A DNA stretch of 64,000 nucleotides from Coprinellus micaceus. Its lineage: Eukaryota; Basidiomycota; Agaricomycetes; Agaricales; Psathyrellaceae. The notes under the pieces are model-generated. The model was not told the origin of the DNA and ran no database searches. It saw only the letters and a program-made list of their open reading frames with translations. Position 1 is the stretch's first letter. Each line of letters starts with the position of its first letter. The stretch is from positions 2,790,001 to 2,854,000 of the forward strand of contig OX596336.1 in assembly GCA_951394405.1 (NCBI GenBank), written 5' to 3'. Below are positions 10,565 to 21,242 of this stretch, in pieces. Position numbers and translations under genes: made by a program.

Positions 10565-10871
10565 TAGTGATGGTCAAGGGTTTTGAAAACCCGCCGGGTT
10601 TGCGGGAAGGGTATGCGCGGGTACGGGTATGGGTAGACGTCCGCATACCCGTGGCGTTTAAAATGAGCCCAAGAACACCCAAAACGGACAGAAACTCGGA
10701 GGGTTATGAGTGAATTACCAAATTACTCATATCTCTGTCATTTCTCATCAGTTTTGGCTGTTCTTGGGCTTGTTCGACGTGGAAAATCCGACGGGTTGCG
10801 GGTCAGGGTTTCCATGGGTACGGGTACGGGTTGCTGCACTGCTACCCACAGGTTACCCATAACCATCACTA
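10565..10871. mobile_element. hAT-type MITE, 307 bp
   Basis: A short element with terminal inverted repeats starting tagtgatgg (right end ccatcacta) is flanked by the exact 8-bp direct repeat tcatggaa at 10,557-10,564 and 10,872-10,879. Subterminal regions are full of gggtacgggta/tacccgta units, a pattern often seen in hAT elements. It has no coding capacity. Inside it, aatgagcccaagaacaccca resembles a stretch near 12,053 beside the hAT transposase relic. Confidence 0.85.
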
Positions 10872-10989
10872 TCATGGAACATCTACCTCAGAAAGGTGGA
10901 ATAAAACAGTATGGTCAGCTATTGATCCACATATTATAAGCCTAGAGATGTGCAAGTAATTTCCATCGGGGCGGGAGACACTGATCAAA

Positions 10990-11972
10990 TCAACAAGCAA
11001 AAACAACCCCGTCCCTGTTTTCCTGATGTATTCTCTGCTGCATCAGTACCTCTAATTGTTGACATCCTTCCAGCATTTGATGATCTGAGGCTCTTTCTCA
11101 AAGGTCTCTGAGACTATACAAGTGAAGAGGCACCCATCTCTCCAGTCTTTTGGGTTGCTGCTCAGGCTGCGCTTCTCATGGTTGAGAAGTATGAGAGGTT
11201 GACCTGGGACTGTGATGTCTACTATGTTGCAATTGGTATGCCATAATTTCCTTACAGAGTATCAAGATTTGACTGACATTCTTTGAAGTGATGTGCCCTG
11301 ATCGCAAGCTTCAGTGGTTCAAAGATCGTGATTGCACCCAGACGACACTAAAGTACATCAAGGATTTGGTGATTGCACGCTTCAAAGATGGTTACAATAC
11401 AGGGGCAGGTGGGGGGTTGCAGGCTGTGGTGCATTTACATATTTTCAGTATTTGTTTCCAATTTTCATCAGTATGTCACTGTTTCAGAAACCAAGCCACT
11501 TTGCAGTAAAGGTTAATGAACCAGTTGCACCAACTACTTATAGTCTAGACCATATCAAGACCTATCTGAAGGAACCTCCCATCCCATCATCTGTCATCAC
11601 TGACACTGGTGGTTACCTGAAGTTTTGGTCTGGTGCTGCTGTTAAGTGTCCTGGTCTTGTGAGGATGGGAACTGACTTCTGCTCAACACCTGGTATGTGT
11701 CCCCCACAGAAGCTGCAGTATCCATTTCTTCTAACCTAGCTTCAGCATCATCAGTTGATGCAGAGTGTGCCTTTTCAGTTGGCCGTCGCCAGGTCAACTT
11801 TATGCAACACAATATGGCTTCAAATACCTTCAAGGCAAAGATGGCACTTGGCTCCTGGCATGACCAGCCATTCTTCCCCAGGATACAGAAGCTTGCAGCC
11901 ATTATTGAAAGTCAGTCAGCTGGTGAAACATTTGAAGGGTTCTCCTCCAGCAGCAGTAGTGATTCTGAGTAA
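10990..11972 (+). pseudogene. hAT transposase relic (C-terminal half)
   Basis: Broken frames spell out a hAT transposase. At 11,040-11,330 are IVDILPAFDDLRLFLKGL, VAAQAALLMVEKYERLTWD and MCPDRKLQWFKDRD, the usual region before the dimerisation domain. At 11,505-11,700 are KPSHFAVKVNEPVAPTTYSL and YLKFWSGAA. At 11,697-11,972 is the C-terminal dimerisation motif ASSVDAECAFSVGRRQVNFM followed by LGSWHDQPFFP and a Ser-rich tail. Several stops and frame changes show that it is dead. The catalytic DDE part is not recognisable. Confidence 0.8.
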
Positions 11973-12478
11973 TTTCTAACTGTATTGGCATACAAGTCAT
12001 GTAAAGTACCTCTATTACCTGAGATATTGTTAAAGCTAGAGAATGCGTTTTGAATGAGCCCAAAATCACCCAGAACGGTCAAGAATTGGATGGCCTATAC
12101 CAGCTTGCACCTGGGGAGGGCCAGAAATAGTGTGGAATCGTGCCTTTTCATTTTCTCACTACACGTAGTACCAGGGGGCACATTTTCAGCATATTAAGCT
12201 ACAGTAGAGTTATATTGGCCAGAATGTACATAAAAACAACAATTATTATAGGTGGATTGGGTCGGTTCATCCACCATCGATCCACAGATCGGATGGCGGA
12301 TCAGTGATGGCATAATCCATGCTGGTCCCTAGTTCAAGCTGAATGACAATAGTCTGTCCTGACACAGATTGCAGGTATGGTGACATGTCCTGGAACCCTT
12401 AGTCCTGCTTGTGAGTTTTGTCTAGCTGCACACAAAAGGGACGGTCTAATAGAGTAGATTAGATTGATACTCTGATTT

Positions 12479-12863
12479 TGTAGAACAATGCAAGTATGAC
12501 CCACTGTAAGTGGGGAGAGTTCGATGTTAGATTGAAAGTAAGTAGGGTATACAAGATATGCACCTGTAAGTGGGGAGAGTTTGATGGGGACTCACCCACT
12601 TACAGTGTGGACTATATACTGTGGAGAACAATAGATAACCTATATGCAGAACAATAGGAAAGAACAATAGACGTTCCATAAGTAGAGAACAATAGCAGTG
12701 AATGGAGATAAGGTGGAGATAAGAGAACAATAAAAGTGCAAGTATAATGGGAATAATACAAAGTGGTTGTTGTTCTCTGTAGAACAATAGAAGATAAGTA
12801 AAACGTTTGAAATAGAGGTATTCTTTGTAGAGATAGAGTTGACATGAGCATTGTCTTCCAACA
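12479..12863 (+). mobile_element. Solo LTR, copy 1
   Basis: A 385-bp sequence starts tgtagaac and ends cttccaaca, flanked by the 5-bp duplication gattt (12,474-12,478 and 12,864-12,868). It is nearly identical to the copy at 18,380. It contains two copies of ctgtaagtggggagag, an inverted cccacttacag, a TATA-like actatatactg, and a run of gaacaata motifs. No internal retrotransposon sequence is present, so this is a solo LTR. It has about 25 bp (around acgttccataagtagag) that copy 2 lacks. Confidence 0.9.
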
Positions 12864-12889
12864 GATTTGATGCTTCCTAATGTCAAAAA

Positions 12890-13409
12890 TGCCAAGGGCA
12901 ATTGCTGCATATGGTGTTGGCCTGCTCACAGGTCACCACAGGTCACAATCCTCAAGGGAGCAAGCCTTGAGGACCACAGAACGGACTGCAAAGAGTCACA
13001 AGCACTTTGTCCACTGCCCAAGCAGCTGATCCAGAAAGGTTGATCAGGCTTTCAAACACAAAGGCTGTGGTTGCATGATGCCTGGAAGATGTTTTGGGGA
13101 CAGACACATCTGTGCCAAAACACACTGTGCAAGATTGTCCATGTGCAACATTGAACAAAGTGTTGAGCTTGGTGTGCTGACAAGGGAGGGGTTCCTCACT
13201 GAAGCTATTGTACTCATTGAACTTGACTTGGGCCTCAAAGAGGTCCATAAGCTGAAGACCTGGTGAGGCCTCCTACACACAAGGGGAGAAGGCCTCTGTG
13301 ACTCTGTGAGTGCACCCAGATTCTTGATGGTCTGAGTAAGTGCATCATGTACCTTGTCTTGCTTCTCAGGGAGAAGCCAGACAGGTGTGCCAAAGTGTGG
13401 ATCTGCCAC
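12890..13409 (-). pseudogene. Antisense relic of a LINE-A-like ORF2
   Basis: The minus strand encodes pieces matching LINE-A ORF2 between the RT and RNase H regions. They include DALTQTIKNLGALTE, SLWTSLRPKSSSM in a shifted frame, MDLFEAQVKFNEYNSF and CFGTDVSVPK; compare MDLYGAQVHFNSFQRYGED and CMGVDTSVPKATRHN in LINE-A. Frames change several times and identity is low, so this is an older copy than LINE-A. LINE-B begins just to its right. Confidence 0.75.
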
Positions 13410-13813
13410 TATGCATTATGAGATAGTGTAATGTAAATTCAAGCCTACAAACAGCTTTCAATCAGTATCCTGTGAGCCAAGCTTGAGCATGATGCACATA
13501 ATGATGGCACCAAAACACTCCTTGATCTTGAACCACGAGGAACCCGGATTCTTCCCATTCTCCTCGGTACCACCAGGAGCAAGGAATAAGTCGTCAGGGC
13601 CCGTATTAGAATCGATATAGTGTACATACCCTGCTTATCTCACACTCAACACTGGCTCCTAAAGATAAACCACCGGCTAGAAGGCCAGCTACTAGGACAA
13701 CGTCAGCTGGCAACACATCTGGCACCAAAGGACGATCGGTCACGTCACCGGCGGTGACACAGAAAGATCTCGACAGTGCAGCGACAAAGGAAACAGAACA
13801 ACGAGACAATGAA

Positions 13814-15565
13814 ATGAAACCAACCGTGGATACGTACAATGCGGCGTTAAAGCTCCTGAGGAAGGCACAAGCGATAAAGAAGGACTCTGACGTCCAGAAC
13901 CTCGAGCTACTGGTGAATGCCCTCAGGCAACATTTGGTGGTGCTCAGGACACAGGGAGGCCGTCCCCAGCTCCAGACCTCAGATCTAGACGCCAAAATAT
14001 TCGATGCGATTGCTCTACTGATAGAAGAGCATGGCAACGGGTACATGGCAGTGCAAGCGTCCCTACAGGAACAATTCACCCAAGCACTCGGCGAGATGAC
14101 CGCTGGAATGAAGGACGAACTAGCGAAGGGCCTCAGCCAAATCAAGGATGCGACGAAGGAAGCAGTAGAAGCGGTCACAGATGCTGCCAGACAGGTACAT
14201 GACACAGTCTCTGCAAAAGCTAACCACTTCTCCCAACAGTCATACGCAGTGATCGCGGAAGCAGCGCAGGGGATAGAACCCCAGAACGGTAAGACACGTT
14301 CCGTGCTGACACAGGCTGAATTAGGAAAACTCGCGATAGAATGGAAACGAGTAAAGCTCAAACTAGACAGCGACGGCAAAGAAAGAATCCTAGGCAAAAC
14401 CGACCAAGAAGTAAAGACGATGGCCCAAAAAGCGTTGGAGGATATGGGCGCTGGCCCCGAAATCCAAATACGAATGGCCACAGTGAGAGTCGGAGCAGGC
14501 ACAGTCATACTTGAGATGCTCGACGACGGATTGAAGGAATGGGTGAGGACGGAAGGGCGGATCGACAAGCTAGCGAAGACCCTGGGCTCGACAGTCAGCA
14601 CCCCACTTTGCTACAACAAAGTGGACTTTGTACCAGTAGACTTCGACACGGTACATGGCCTCGACGAACTCTGCACAGCCAACAGGATCGCAAGACCGGA
14701 CCTAGAAAGGTGTGTATGGATGAGAAACCCAGCTAACAGGAAATCAGGGCAAAAGGTTGCGACACTCAAGATGGCCTTCCGAGACCCGAAAATAGCGAAC
14801 CGACTAGCCACAGAGGGCATGATCGTCCACAGCGCCTACAGAAAAACCGAAAAACTCGACCCAGAACCCACGATCTGCTTCAACTGCCAAGGGATCGGAC
14901 ACATGGCAACCAACTGCATGAGGACGACGCCAGTGTGCAGTAACTGCAGCGAGGAAGGCCACTCCGACAACAAGGCAACTCCATGTCCGAACCAGAACAA
15001 GCGTCAATGTGCCCTATGCAACATTGACGGCCATAGCGTAAAAGACCCGAAATGCCCGACAAGACAACGGAAAAGAGAAGACATGAGGGAGAGGATCCCA
15101 GGGTACGGCTCTAAACTTCACCTAACCGAGGAACCGTGGACGTGGATCCTAGAACGATCGAGCTACCACCAGGACGAACAGCGAATGATCCAGCTGTACA
15201 ACGGAATCGAACCAACATTCAGGCTGAACTCGCAGTGGGAAGCTAAACACGCAGAAAAACAAAGAACGCCCCCAGCAGAGCCGGAACTATCATTCTATGA
15301 TGACGACCCACCACGAAGGATGACCCCACAGCCGTTCCCCATGTCGCAACCCACCCAGCCATCCCAACCAATGCCATCGCTCCCTCCAGGGAATCAACTG
15401 ATCATCACAGGAAGAAGGGGAGTAAACTGGCTATCGACTGATATCTCCTGGGATGAGGACATACCGGAAGACCTACCCCAGAGCACGTGGCCGGCGCCCA
15501 GCACACAACAACGAAACGAAAGCAGGAAAGAAACGACACCACAACTGACATTCCCCACAAAATGA
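13814..15565 (+). CDS. LINE-B ORF1, gag-like zinc-knuckle protein
   Basis: This is a nucleic-acid-binding ORF1 protein of about 583 residues from the first ATG (13,814). The frame is open from 13,610, so a non-AUG start further upstream cannot be excluded. The N-terminal half is alpha-helical and rich in Ala, Lys and Glu, as expected for a coiled coil. The centre contains an RRM-like segment (CYNKVDFVPVDFDTVHGLDE). Near residues 350-420 are three CCHC knuckles: CFNCQGIGHMATNC, CSNCSEEGHSDNKATPC and CALCNIDGHSVKDPKC. The C-terminus is rich in Pro and Gln. The stop TGA overlaps the ORF2 start in ATGA (15,562-15,565). Unlike ORF2 it is undamaged. Confidence 0.88.
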   Translation: MKPTVDTYNAALKLLRKAQAIKKDSDVQNLELLVNALRQHLVVLRTQGGRPQLQTSDLDAKIFDAIALLIEEHGNGYMAVQASLQEQFTQALGEMTAGMKDELAKGLSQIKDATKEAVEAVTDAARQVHDTVSAKANHFSQQSYAVIAEAAQGIEPQNGKTRSVLTQAELGKLAIEWKRVKLKLDSDGKERILGKTDQEVKTMAQKALEDMGAGPEIQIRMATVRVGAGTVILEMLDDGLKEWVRTEGRIDKLAKTLGSTVSTPLCYNKVDFVPVDFDTVHGLDELCTANRIARPDLERCVWMRNPANRKSGQKVATLKMAFRDPKIANRLATEGMIVHSAYRKTEKLDPEPTICFNCQGIGHMATNCMRTTPVCSNCSEEGHSDNKATPCPNQNKRQCALCNIDGHSVKDPKCPTRQRKREDMRERIPGYGSKLHLTEEPWTWILERSSYHQDEQRMIQLYNGIEPTFRLNSQWEAKHAEKQRTPPAEPELSFYDDDPPRRMTPQPFPMSQPTQPSQPMPSLPPGNQLIITGRRGVNWLSTDISWDEDIPEDLPQSTWPAPSTQQRNESRKETTPQLTFPTK

Positions 15566-18379
15566 ATGAAAACCGACAACCAACCAGAAACTACGAACCA
15601 GACAGCAAGAAATATGGAAACAAATATCTCAGAATACTCCAGATAAACCTCAACAAATCACCGGCCGCTCACCTCGAACTCCTAAACGGTAATCTTGCTA
15701 AGGAATGGGACATTGTACTAATACAGGAACCTCACAGGAACTACTACGAAAGCATAGCCACGGCGAGAGGCTTCAGACAGGTATACCCCTCCGGGAAAGC
15801 CAGAAAGGCAAGCACACCGAGATCAGCAACATGGATGAACGAACGACTCGACACCGGCTCATGGAATGAACTCAACATACTCGACTCCCCCGACATCACT
15901 GCAATAAAGATCAAAGGTCAGTTTGGAACGCTAACAATCTTCAACATCTACAATGACTGCGAAAACGGCGAATCAACAACGACCCTCCAAAGGTACCTCA
16001 ACGAGCACGGCGATGACATATACGGCGAGGGTAAGCACGTTATGTGGGCAGGTGACTTCAACAGACATCACCAGATGTGGGATCATGACGACGACAACCG
16101 GCTATTCACAGCACAAGCCACCGAAGACGCAAGGGAGCTTATCTTCCTCCTATCGGAATGGGACATGAGAATGGCGCTACCAAAAGGCATACGAACGCTA
16201 AGGCACATGCGCTCCAAAAATGAGTCAAGACCTGATAACGTATTCTGCACTGACTTCCTTATGGACAGGGTGATAGCGTGCAACATGCGACTACCTGAAC
16301 GATGCCCGAACACCGACCACTACCCCATAGCCACCGTCATCGACATAGACAAGCATACAAGAACCTCGGAACCACGACCGAACTTCAAGGAAGTGGACTG
16401 GAGCGAATTCAGAGCACTCCTGCAAACGAAGCTAGACAACACTGACATGGAGGCACCACTCACAGACAAGGATAGGTTCAATAAAAGAGTTGAAGGACTA
16501 ACCCAGATGATCCAGGACACAGTCAATCAAGTAGTCCCCAGATCAAGGCTAACGACGTGTTCAAGACGATGGTGGAACAAGGAACTCAACGAGATGAGGA
16601 AGCGAAAGCTACAGCTGCTAGCTGACTTGGCGAAACACCGCGCACTGGAGGACCACCCAATCCATGAAGAGCTACACCAGTTCATGAGTGAATACGCAAG
16701 AGCAATTGTCGACGCAAAGAAGCTACACTGGGAAGAATTCCTAACCGAAGCCGACACGGCCGCCCTATGGACTGCTAACAGATACCTGAACAACCCCATG
16801 GGGGATGGAGGAAATGTCTGATTGCCACCAATGGAGAAGAGGGTCAGTGACAAGATAACGCTAGTGCTAACAAACAAGGAAAAAGCAGAAACTCTAGGTG
16901 AAACCTTCTTCACCAGCCCACCAACAAATGAAGGCGGCCAACCCCAACAAAACTACCCCCCCGCGATAGAACCGGCCCTCCCAATCACTCCAAAAAGGGT
17001 CTCTGAACACATCAAGAAACTCTCGGCCCACAAAGCCCCAGGGCTAGACGGTATCCCAAATGCTGTACTAAAGGAATGCTCTGACATGCTTGCCCCCCAC
17101 CTAGCTAACATCTTCAACGCAGTATTCGCCCTTGGAGTATACCACCAGAGCTGGAAAGACTCGATAACCTGCGTGCTCCGAAAACCAGGCAAACCGTCGT
17201 ACCAAGTACCAAAAGCCTACCGCCCAATATCCCTTCTCTCAACGATAGGTAAGCTGCTATCGGCAATAGTAGCTGACGATATGTCCAGAATCATCGAAGC
17301 AAACAACCTCCTCCCCAATACCCACTTCGGCGGACGCCCCACCAGAACAACAACAGACGCTCTACACCACCTAGTGAACATGATCAAGAACGCTTGGAGC
17401 CGAAAGAAAGTGGTCTCGGTCCTATTCCTCGACGTAGAAGGCGCATTCCCAAACGCGGTGAGCGAGAAAGTCATACACAACATGCGGAAAAGAAGGATCC
17501 CAGAGGTATACATCAAGATGATGTCTAACCTACTCCAGGACAGGCGCACTAAACTACGTTTCGACGACTTCCTTTCCGAATTCATAAAGATCGAGAACGG
17601 TATCGGCCAAGGATGCCCCTTATCCATGGTGATATATATCCTATACAATGCTGATGTCCTAGAAATCCCCAGAGGCCCCAAAGAAGGTGCGGTTGGGTAC
17701 GTTGACGACATAGCCCTGGTAGCAGAAGGAGACAACCTAGTTGAGACAACAGGACAACTACGTGACATGATGGAAAGGCCAGGCGGTGGCCTGGAATGGT
17801 CCAGAACCCACAACTCGAAGTCCGAGATGAGCAAGGTGGCTGTAATGCACTTCACAAGGAAAACTGACAAAAACAGCGACGGCACATCGACAAAATGGCG
17901 TCACAAAGCCCCAACGCTAATACTCCAAGGCACAGAGATCAAAATAGCCGAAAACTACAAATACCTCGGAGTCCTAGTCGACCCAGAGCTACGATGGAAA
18001 GAGCAAGCAGAAAGGGCTACAACCACAGGGTTAAAATGGGTAGGATTCCTCAAACGCCTATCCAAAACGAGGTCGGGCATCAACCCAGTACTAATAAGAC
18101 AGCTGTATCGATCCGTGGTAATCGCCAAAGTGACATACGCAGCGGAAGTATGGTATACGTCTCCCACAAAGACCGCTGGGGGAAAGAAAAGAGTAGGCTC
18201 AGTCGCCACCCTTCGAAAACTGCAAACTATGCAACGCCAAGCCGCGATTGTGATCACAGGCGCCATGAGGACCACCGCGTCTGACGTCCTCGATGTCCAC
18301 GCAAATCTCTTACCAATAGAAATCCAACTAACCACCAACAGGAAACGGGCGTACATCAGGATGTGCACACTACCACCGA

Positions 18380-18737
18380 TGTAGAACGATGCAAGTATGA
18401 CCCACTGTAAGTGGGGAGAGTTCGATGTTAGATTGAAAGTAAGTAGAGTATACAAGATGCGCACCTGTAAGTGGGGAGAGTTTGATGGGGACTCACCCAC
18501 TTACAGTGTGGACTATATACTGTGGAGAACAATAGATAACCTATATGCGGAACAATAAGAAAGAACAATAGCAGTGAATGGAGATAAGGTGGAGATAAGA
18601 GAACAATAAGTGCGAGTATAATGGGAATAATACAAGGTGGTTGTTGTTCTCTGTAGAACAATAGAAGATAAGTAAAACATTTGAAATAGAGGTATTCTTT
18701 GTAGAGATAGAGTTGACATGAGCATTGTCTTCCAACA
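18380..18737 (+). mobile_element. Solo LTR, copy 2, inside LINE-B
   Basis: A 358-bp LTR of the same family and orientation as the one at 12,479, starting tgtagaac and ending cttccaaca. It is flanked by the 5-bp duplication accga (18,375-18,379 and 18,738-18,742). It entered LINE-B ORF2 between RT and RNase H, so it is younger than LINE-B. Taking out the LTR and one duplication restores a continuous frame. Confidence 0.92.
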
Positions 18738-19278
18738 ACCGACTCACGCACTCAACCCCCAGATCGACGACGCCTACGCAGAGAGAACACAGAAACAAAC
18801 AAACCCGGCACCGCTAACATCTATGGCAAGAAAATACGACATTGCCCCAGAGGACGTTGAAAAGATCGGAGAGAGGAACAGGGCGCCCACATACGAACCA
18901 GTTTTCAACACGAACATTGAGAAAGGGAGGAAAGAGTCGATCGAGCAGGAAAAGGAAGACAAGTCGCACGTGCGAGTATACATGGACGGATCAGCGATCG
19001 GAGGCAAGGTGGGTGCAGCGGCACTGCTATACTACGGAAACGACAAGGAACCAATGGAACTCCTGCACTACCATCTGGGCCCGAAGACCAGATACTCGAC
19101 ATATGATGCTGAATGGGTAGGCTTACTTATGGCAGTGTGGCTACTCACATGTATAGACGACCCATCAATAGGCGAAGAAACAGCAAGCGTATATGTTGAC
19201 AACCAAAGCGTAATCAGGACATCGACGAAACTAACACCGGGACCAGGGCAGCATCTACGCGATGCCATGCTCCACCAG

Positions 19279-20025
19279 TAGCGGGCGTTATTTTCCATAA
19301 AACCCTTTGAGCTGTCTGCTGCGGGTTTTCCATAATTCACTTTTGGGCTTCGATCAAATTGCACTTTGTATAATTTTGCAAAAGCGTGAAATAGTTGCTT
19401 CTTGGGGTAGTGCGTTCTTTCCCAATGCAGTAGGGGCATCATCTGCGATGTGATCAAGTCCAACATACCACTGTATGTTGAAGAAATTAAAACAAACCAG
19501 AATTTAAGTTGTGGGCTCTCAAAAATACTCGCATATGGGCTCAAATAATTTCATTATTAAAATGTGCATCACCCGGCGTGTGTAATGTCACCCTACGACT
19601 GTCAATTCGAGGCCCTTGGGCCGAGCTCGTGATGAGCGGCGGCAAGGAACCCGGGGGCCCCACATATGTGACTGACGGTCTCACATCGGGGGCCCTGGGA
19701 CCCTCCCTGGAGCATCGTGGGGCCCCCCCTAAGGGAGGGGTGCGATGCGGAGTGGGAGGGAGCTACCCATGTGGGAATGTGGGGGCCGTCGCGAATGATA
19801 AACAAACTTACATCATGTGCCTAGTTGAACGAGCGCGTGATGCGTTCCTTTTAGGGAAAGTAGGTTATTCATAATTATGCACAACGCAAATAGAAGCAGC
19901 GGCGTCCCTCAGGAAAAGTGTATTATACATAACGCAAAAAGAAGCAGCGGCCTCCCAGAGAAAAAGTGCATTTTGGAAAACCCCTGCCAGACGGCTGTAA
20001 CGAAATTATGGAAAAAAATGCCAGA
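19279..20025. mobile_element. MITE with about 65-bp inverted ends, inside LINE-B RNase H
   Basis: The ends are imperfect inverted repeats. The left end reads gcgggcgttattttccata and, further in, gctgcgggttttcca; the right end reversed reads ctggcatttttttccata and ggcaggggttttcca. The insert is 747 bp, a multiple of three, and the ORF2 frame resumes at 20,026. cag stands on both sides (19,276-19,278 and 20,026-20,028), but the exact target duplication is uncertain. The middle has a GC-rich palindromic stretch (gggggccctggga, tggggccccccct) and repeated acgcaaatagaagcagcgg-like units. There is no open frame of its own. Confidence 0.75.
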
Positions 20026-20733
20026 CAGGACTCCATGCTCGACGTATCAGAGGAGCTCAGAGCATGGGGATCAAACAAGGTGAAATTCACAATCCGGTGG
20101 ATCTCAGCACACAGCGATGTAGATAGGAATGAAAGGGTCGATGAGGAAGCAAAAGCAGCGGCAGAGGGGAAATCATCGCACTGGTCGCGACTACCACCTA
20201 AATTACAATCACCCCTACCCTTCAGTGTCTCAGCCCTCGTACAGGAGGCCAAGGAAGAGGCCAAGGCACAGTGGAAGCAATCATGGAAAGACTCACCGAG
20301 GAGAACCCACTACGACAAAATCGACAACCAATTCCCACCGAAAATATACCTATCGATCGTGAAAACTCTACACAAGGACAAGGCTAGCGACCTAATCCAG
20401 ATCAGAACAGAGAAGATACCACTCAACAAGCACCTACACAAGATCAAAAAGATCGACAGCCCGAGGTGCAGGAAGTGCAATACCGGAAGGCCCGAAACCG
20501 TAGAACATTTCCTATTCGACTGCCCCAACCTCCGACGACTACGACAGAGGATGAACCGAGCTCACAAGAGAGCCAAGAAGAACCTCAAAAAGATCTTCAA
20601 GTCTGAGAAACACACCAAAATGCTCCTAAGATACGTAGCTAACTCTAGACGCCTCGCTGATAAATACCACACAGGGACAGAAAAAGCATTAAGACAAGAA
20701 GCCGACCGAAATCGCAATACACGGAACCCATAA

Positions 20734-21151
20734 GACCCAAACCCGACACCACAAGACCCTACAACCTGTTCTCACTCGCTCCCCGGCAACTGCCTAGGGT
20801 AACGCAGGGAAAAAGTGCGAACCTACCTCTACCACCCCCCCCACCATACCCCCATCCGACAACCCAAAGGAAACGGCGAGGCTGCACGAACCACGCCAAC
20901 CGAAGTAGTGACAGGCGAGAAGTGAAATGTCGAAGGACTGCTCGGTAAAAACGGTGTCTCCGTACCGGACAGTAGGGGGAAGCCATCGGGGATGGGCCGT
21001 CTACTGGGCTTACCGAGAGTCGAAATAGACATTAGACCGGGGTACCCAGGCCCCGGAAACTCTCTCTCAAACCGTAGAAAAGTAACGTACTTGTACGGTC
21101 GATGTAGTCGTCTCACATGGGGTCAGCCCCGGCAGACGTTAAACACGGATA

Positions 21152-21192
<41 letters not shown>
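20734..21192 (+). other. LINE-B 3' UTR and 40-nt poly(A) tail
   Basis: This non-coding end of LINE-B finishes with cacggatac followed by 40 A (21,153-21,192). It does not resemble the LINE-A 3' end, which supports two separate families. Confidence 0.8.
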
Positions 21193-21194
<2 letters not shown>

Positions 21195-21242
21195 ATGGTA
21201 CATTTCCCCCCTTCTTGTCCCATGTTTTATCTCAGCTCTACC

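Larger units (their letters stand above)
15562..20733 (+). pseudogene. LINE-B ORF2 (endonuclease, RT, RNase H), disrupted
   Basis: ORF2 starts at ATG 15,562, sharing ATGA with the ORF1 stop. The endonuclease (15,625-16,340) has LQINLNKSPAA, LIQEPH, AGDFNRHHQMWD and NTDHYPIATV. A TGA at 16,819-16,821 stops the frame between endonuclease and RT; the frame continues unchanged after it. The RT shows APGLDGIPN, RPISLLSTIGKLL, FLDVEGAFPN, GIGQGCPLS and GYVDDIAL (near 17,695). The solo LTR at 18,380 separates the RT from RNase H (VYMDGSAIGG, YDAEWVGLLMAV, VYVDNQSVI), and the MITE at 19,279 splits RNase H before its last motif (IRWISAHSDVDRNE). A finger CRKCNTGRPETVEHFLFDC ends the protein. Confidence 0.92.
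13511..21192 (+). mobile_element. LINE-B, second non-LTR retrotransposon family
   Basis: This element is nearly full length, with a 5' UTR of about 300 nt, ORF1, ORF2 (endonuclease, RT, RNase H, Cys/His finger), a 3' UTR and a 40-nt poly(A) tail (21,153-21,192). The 5' border is inferred from atgatggcac at 13,501-13,510, which resembles atgatggtac just after the first A residues of the tail boundary (21,192-21,200); this would be a 10-bp target duplication with one mismatch. Its protein sequences differ clearly from LINE-A, so it is another clade. A solo LTR and a MITE are inserted in ORF2. Without them the element is about 6.6 kb. Confidence 0.85.

Noticed and set aside
12527..12929. Minus-strand frames of 73-127 codons in the solo LTRs
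   Set aside because: They occur in both LTR copies only because the LTRs are near-identical; composition (Tyr/Ser/Leu) reflects AT-rich repeat motifs.
13606..14601. 331-codon minus-strand frame over LINE-B ORF1
   Set aside because: Ser/Ala-rich antisense shadow of a well-supported zinc-knuckle ORF.
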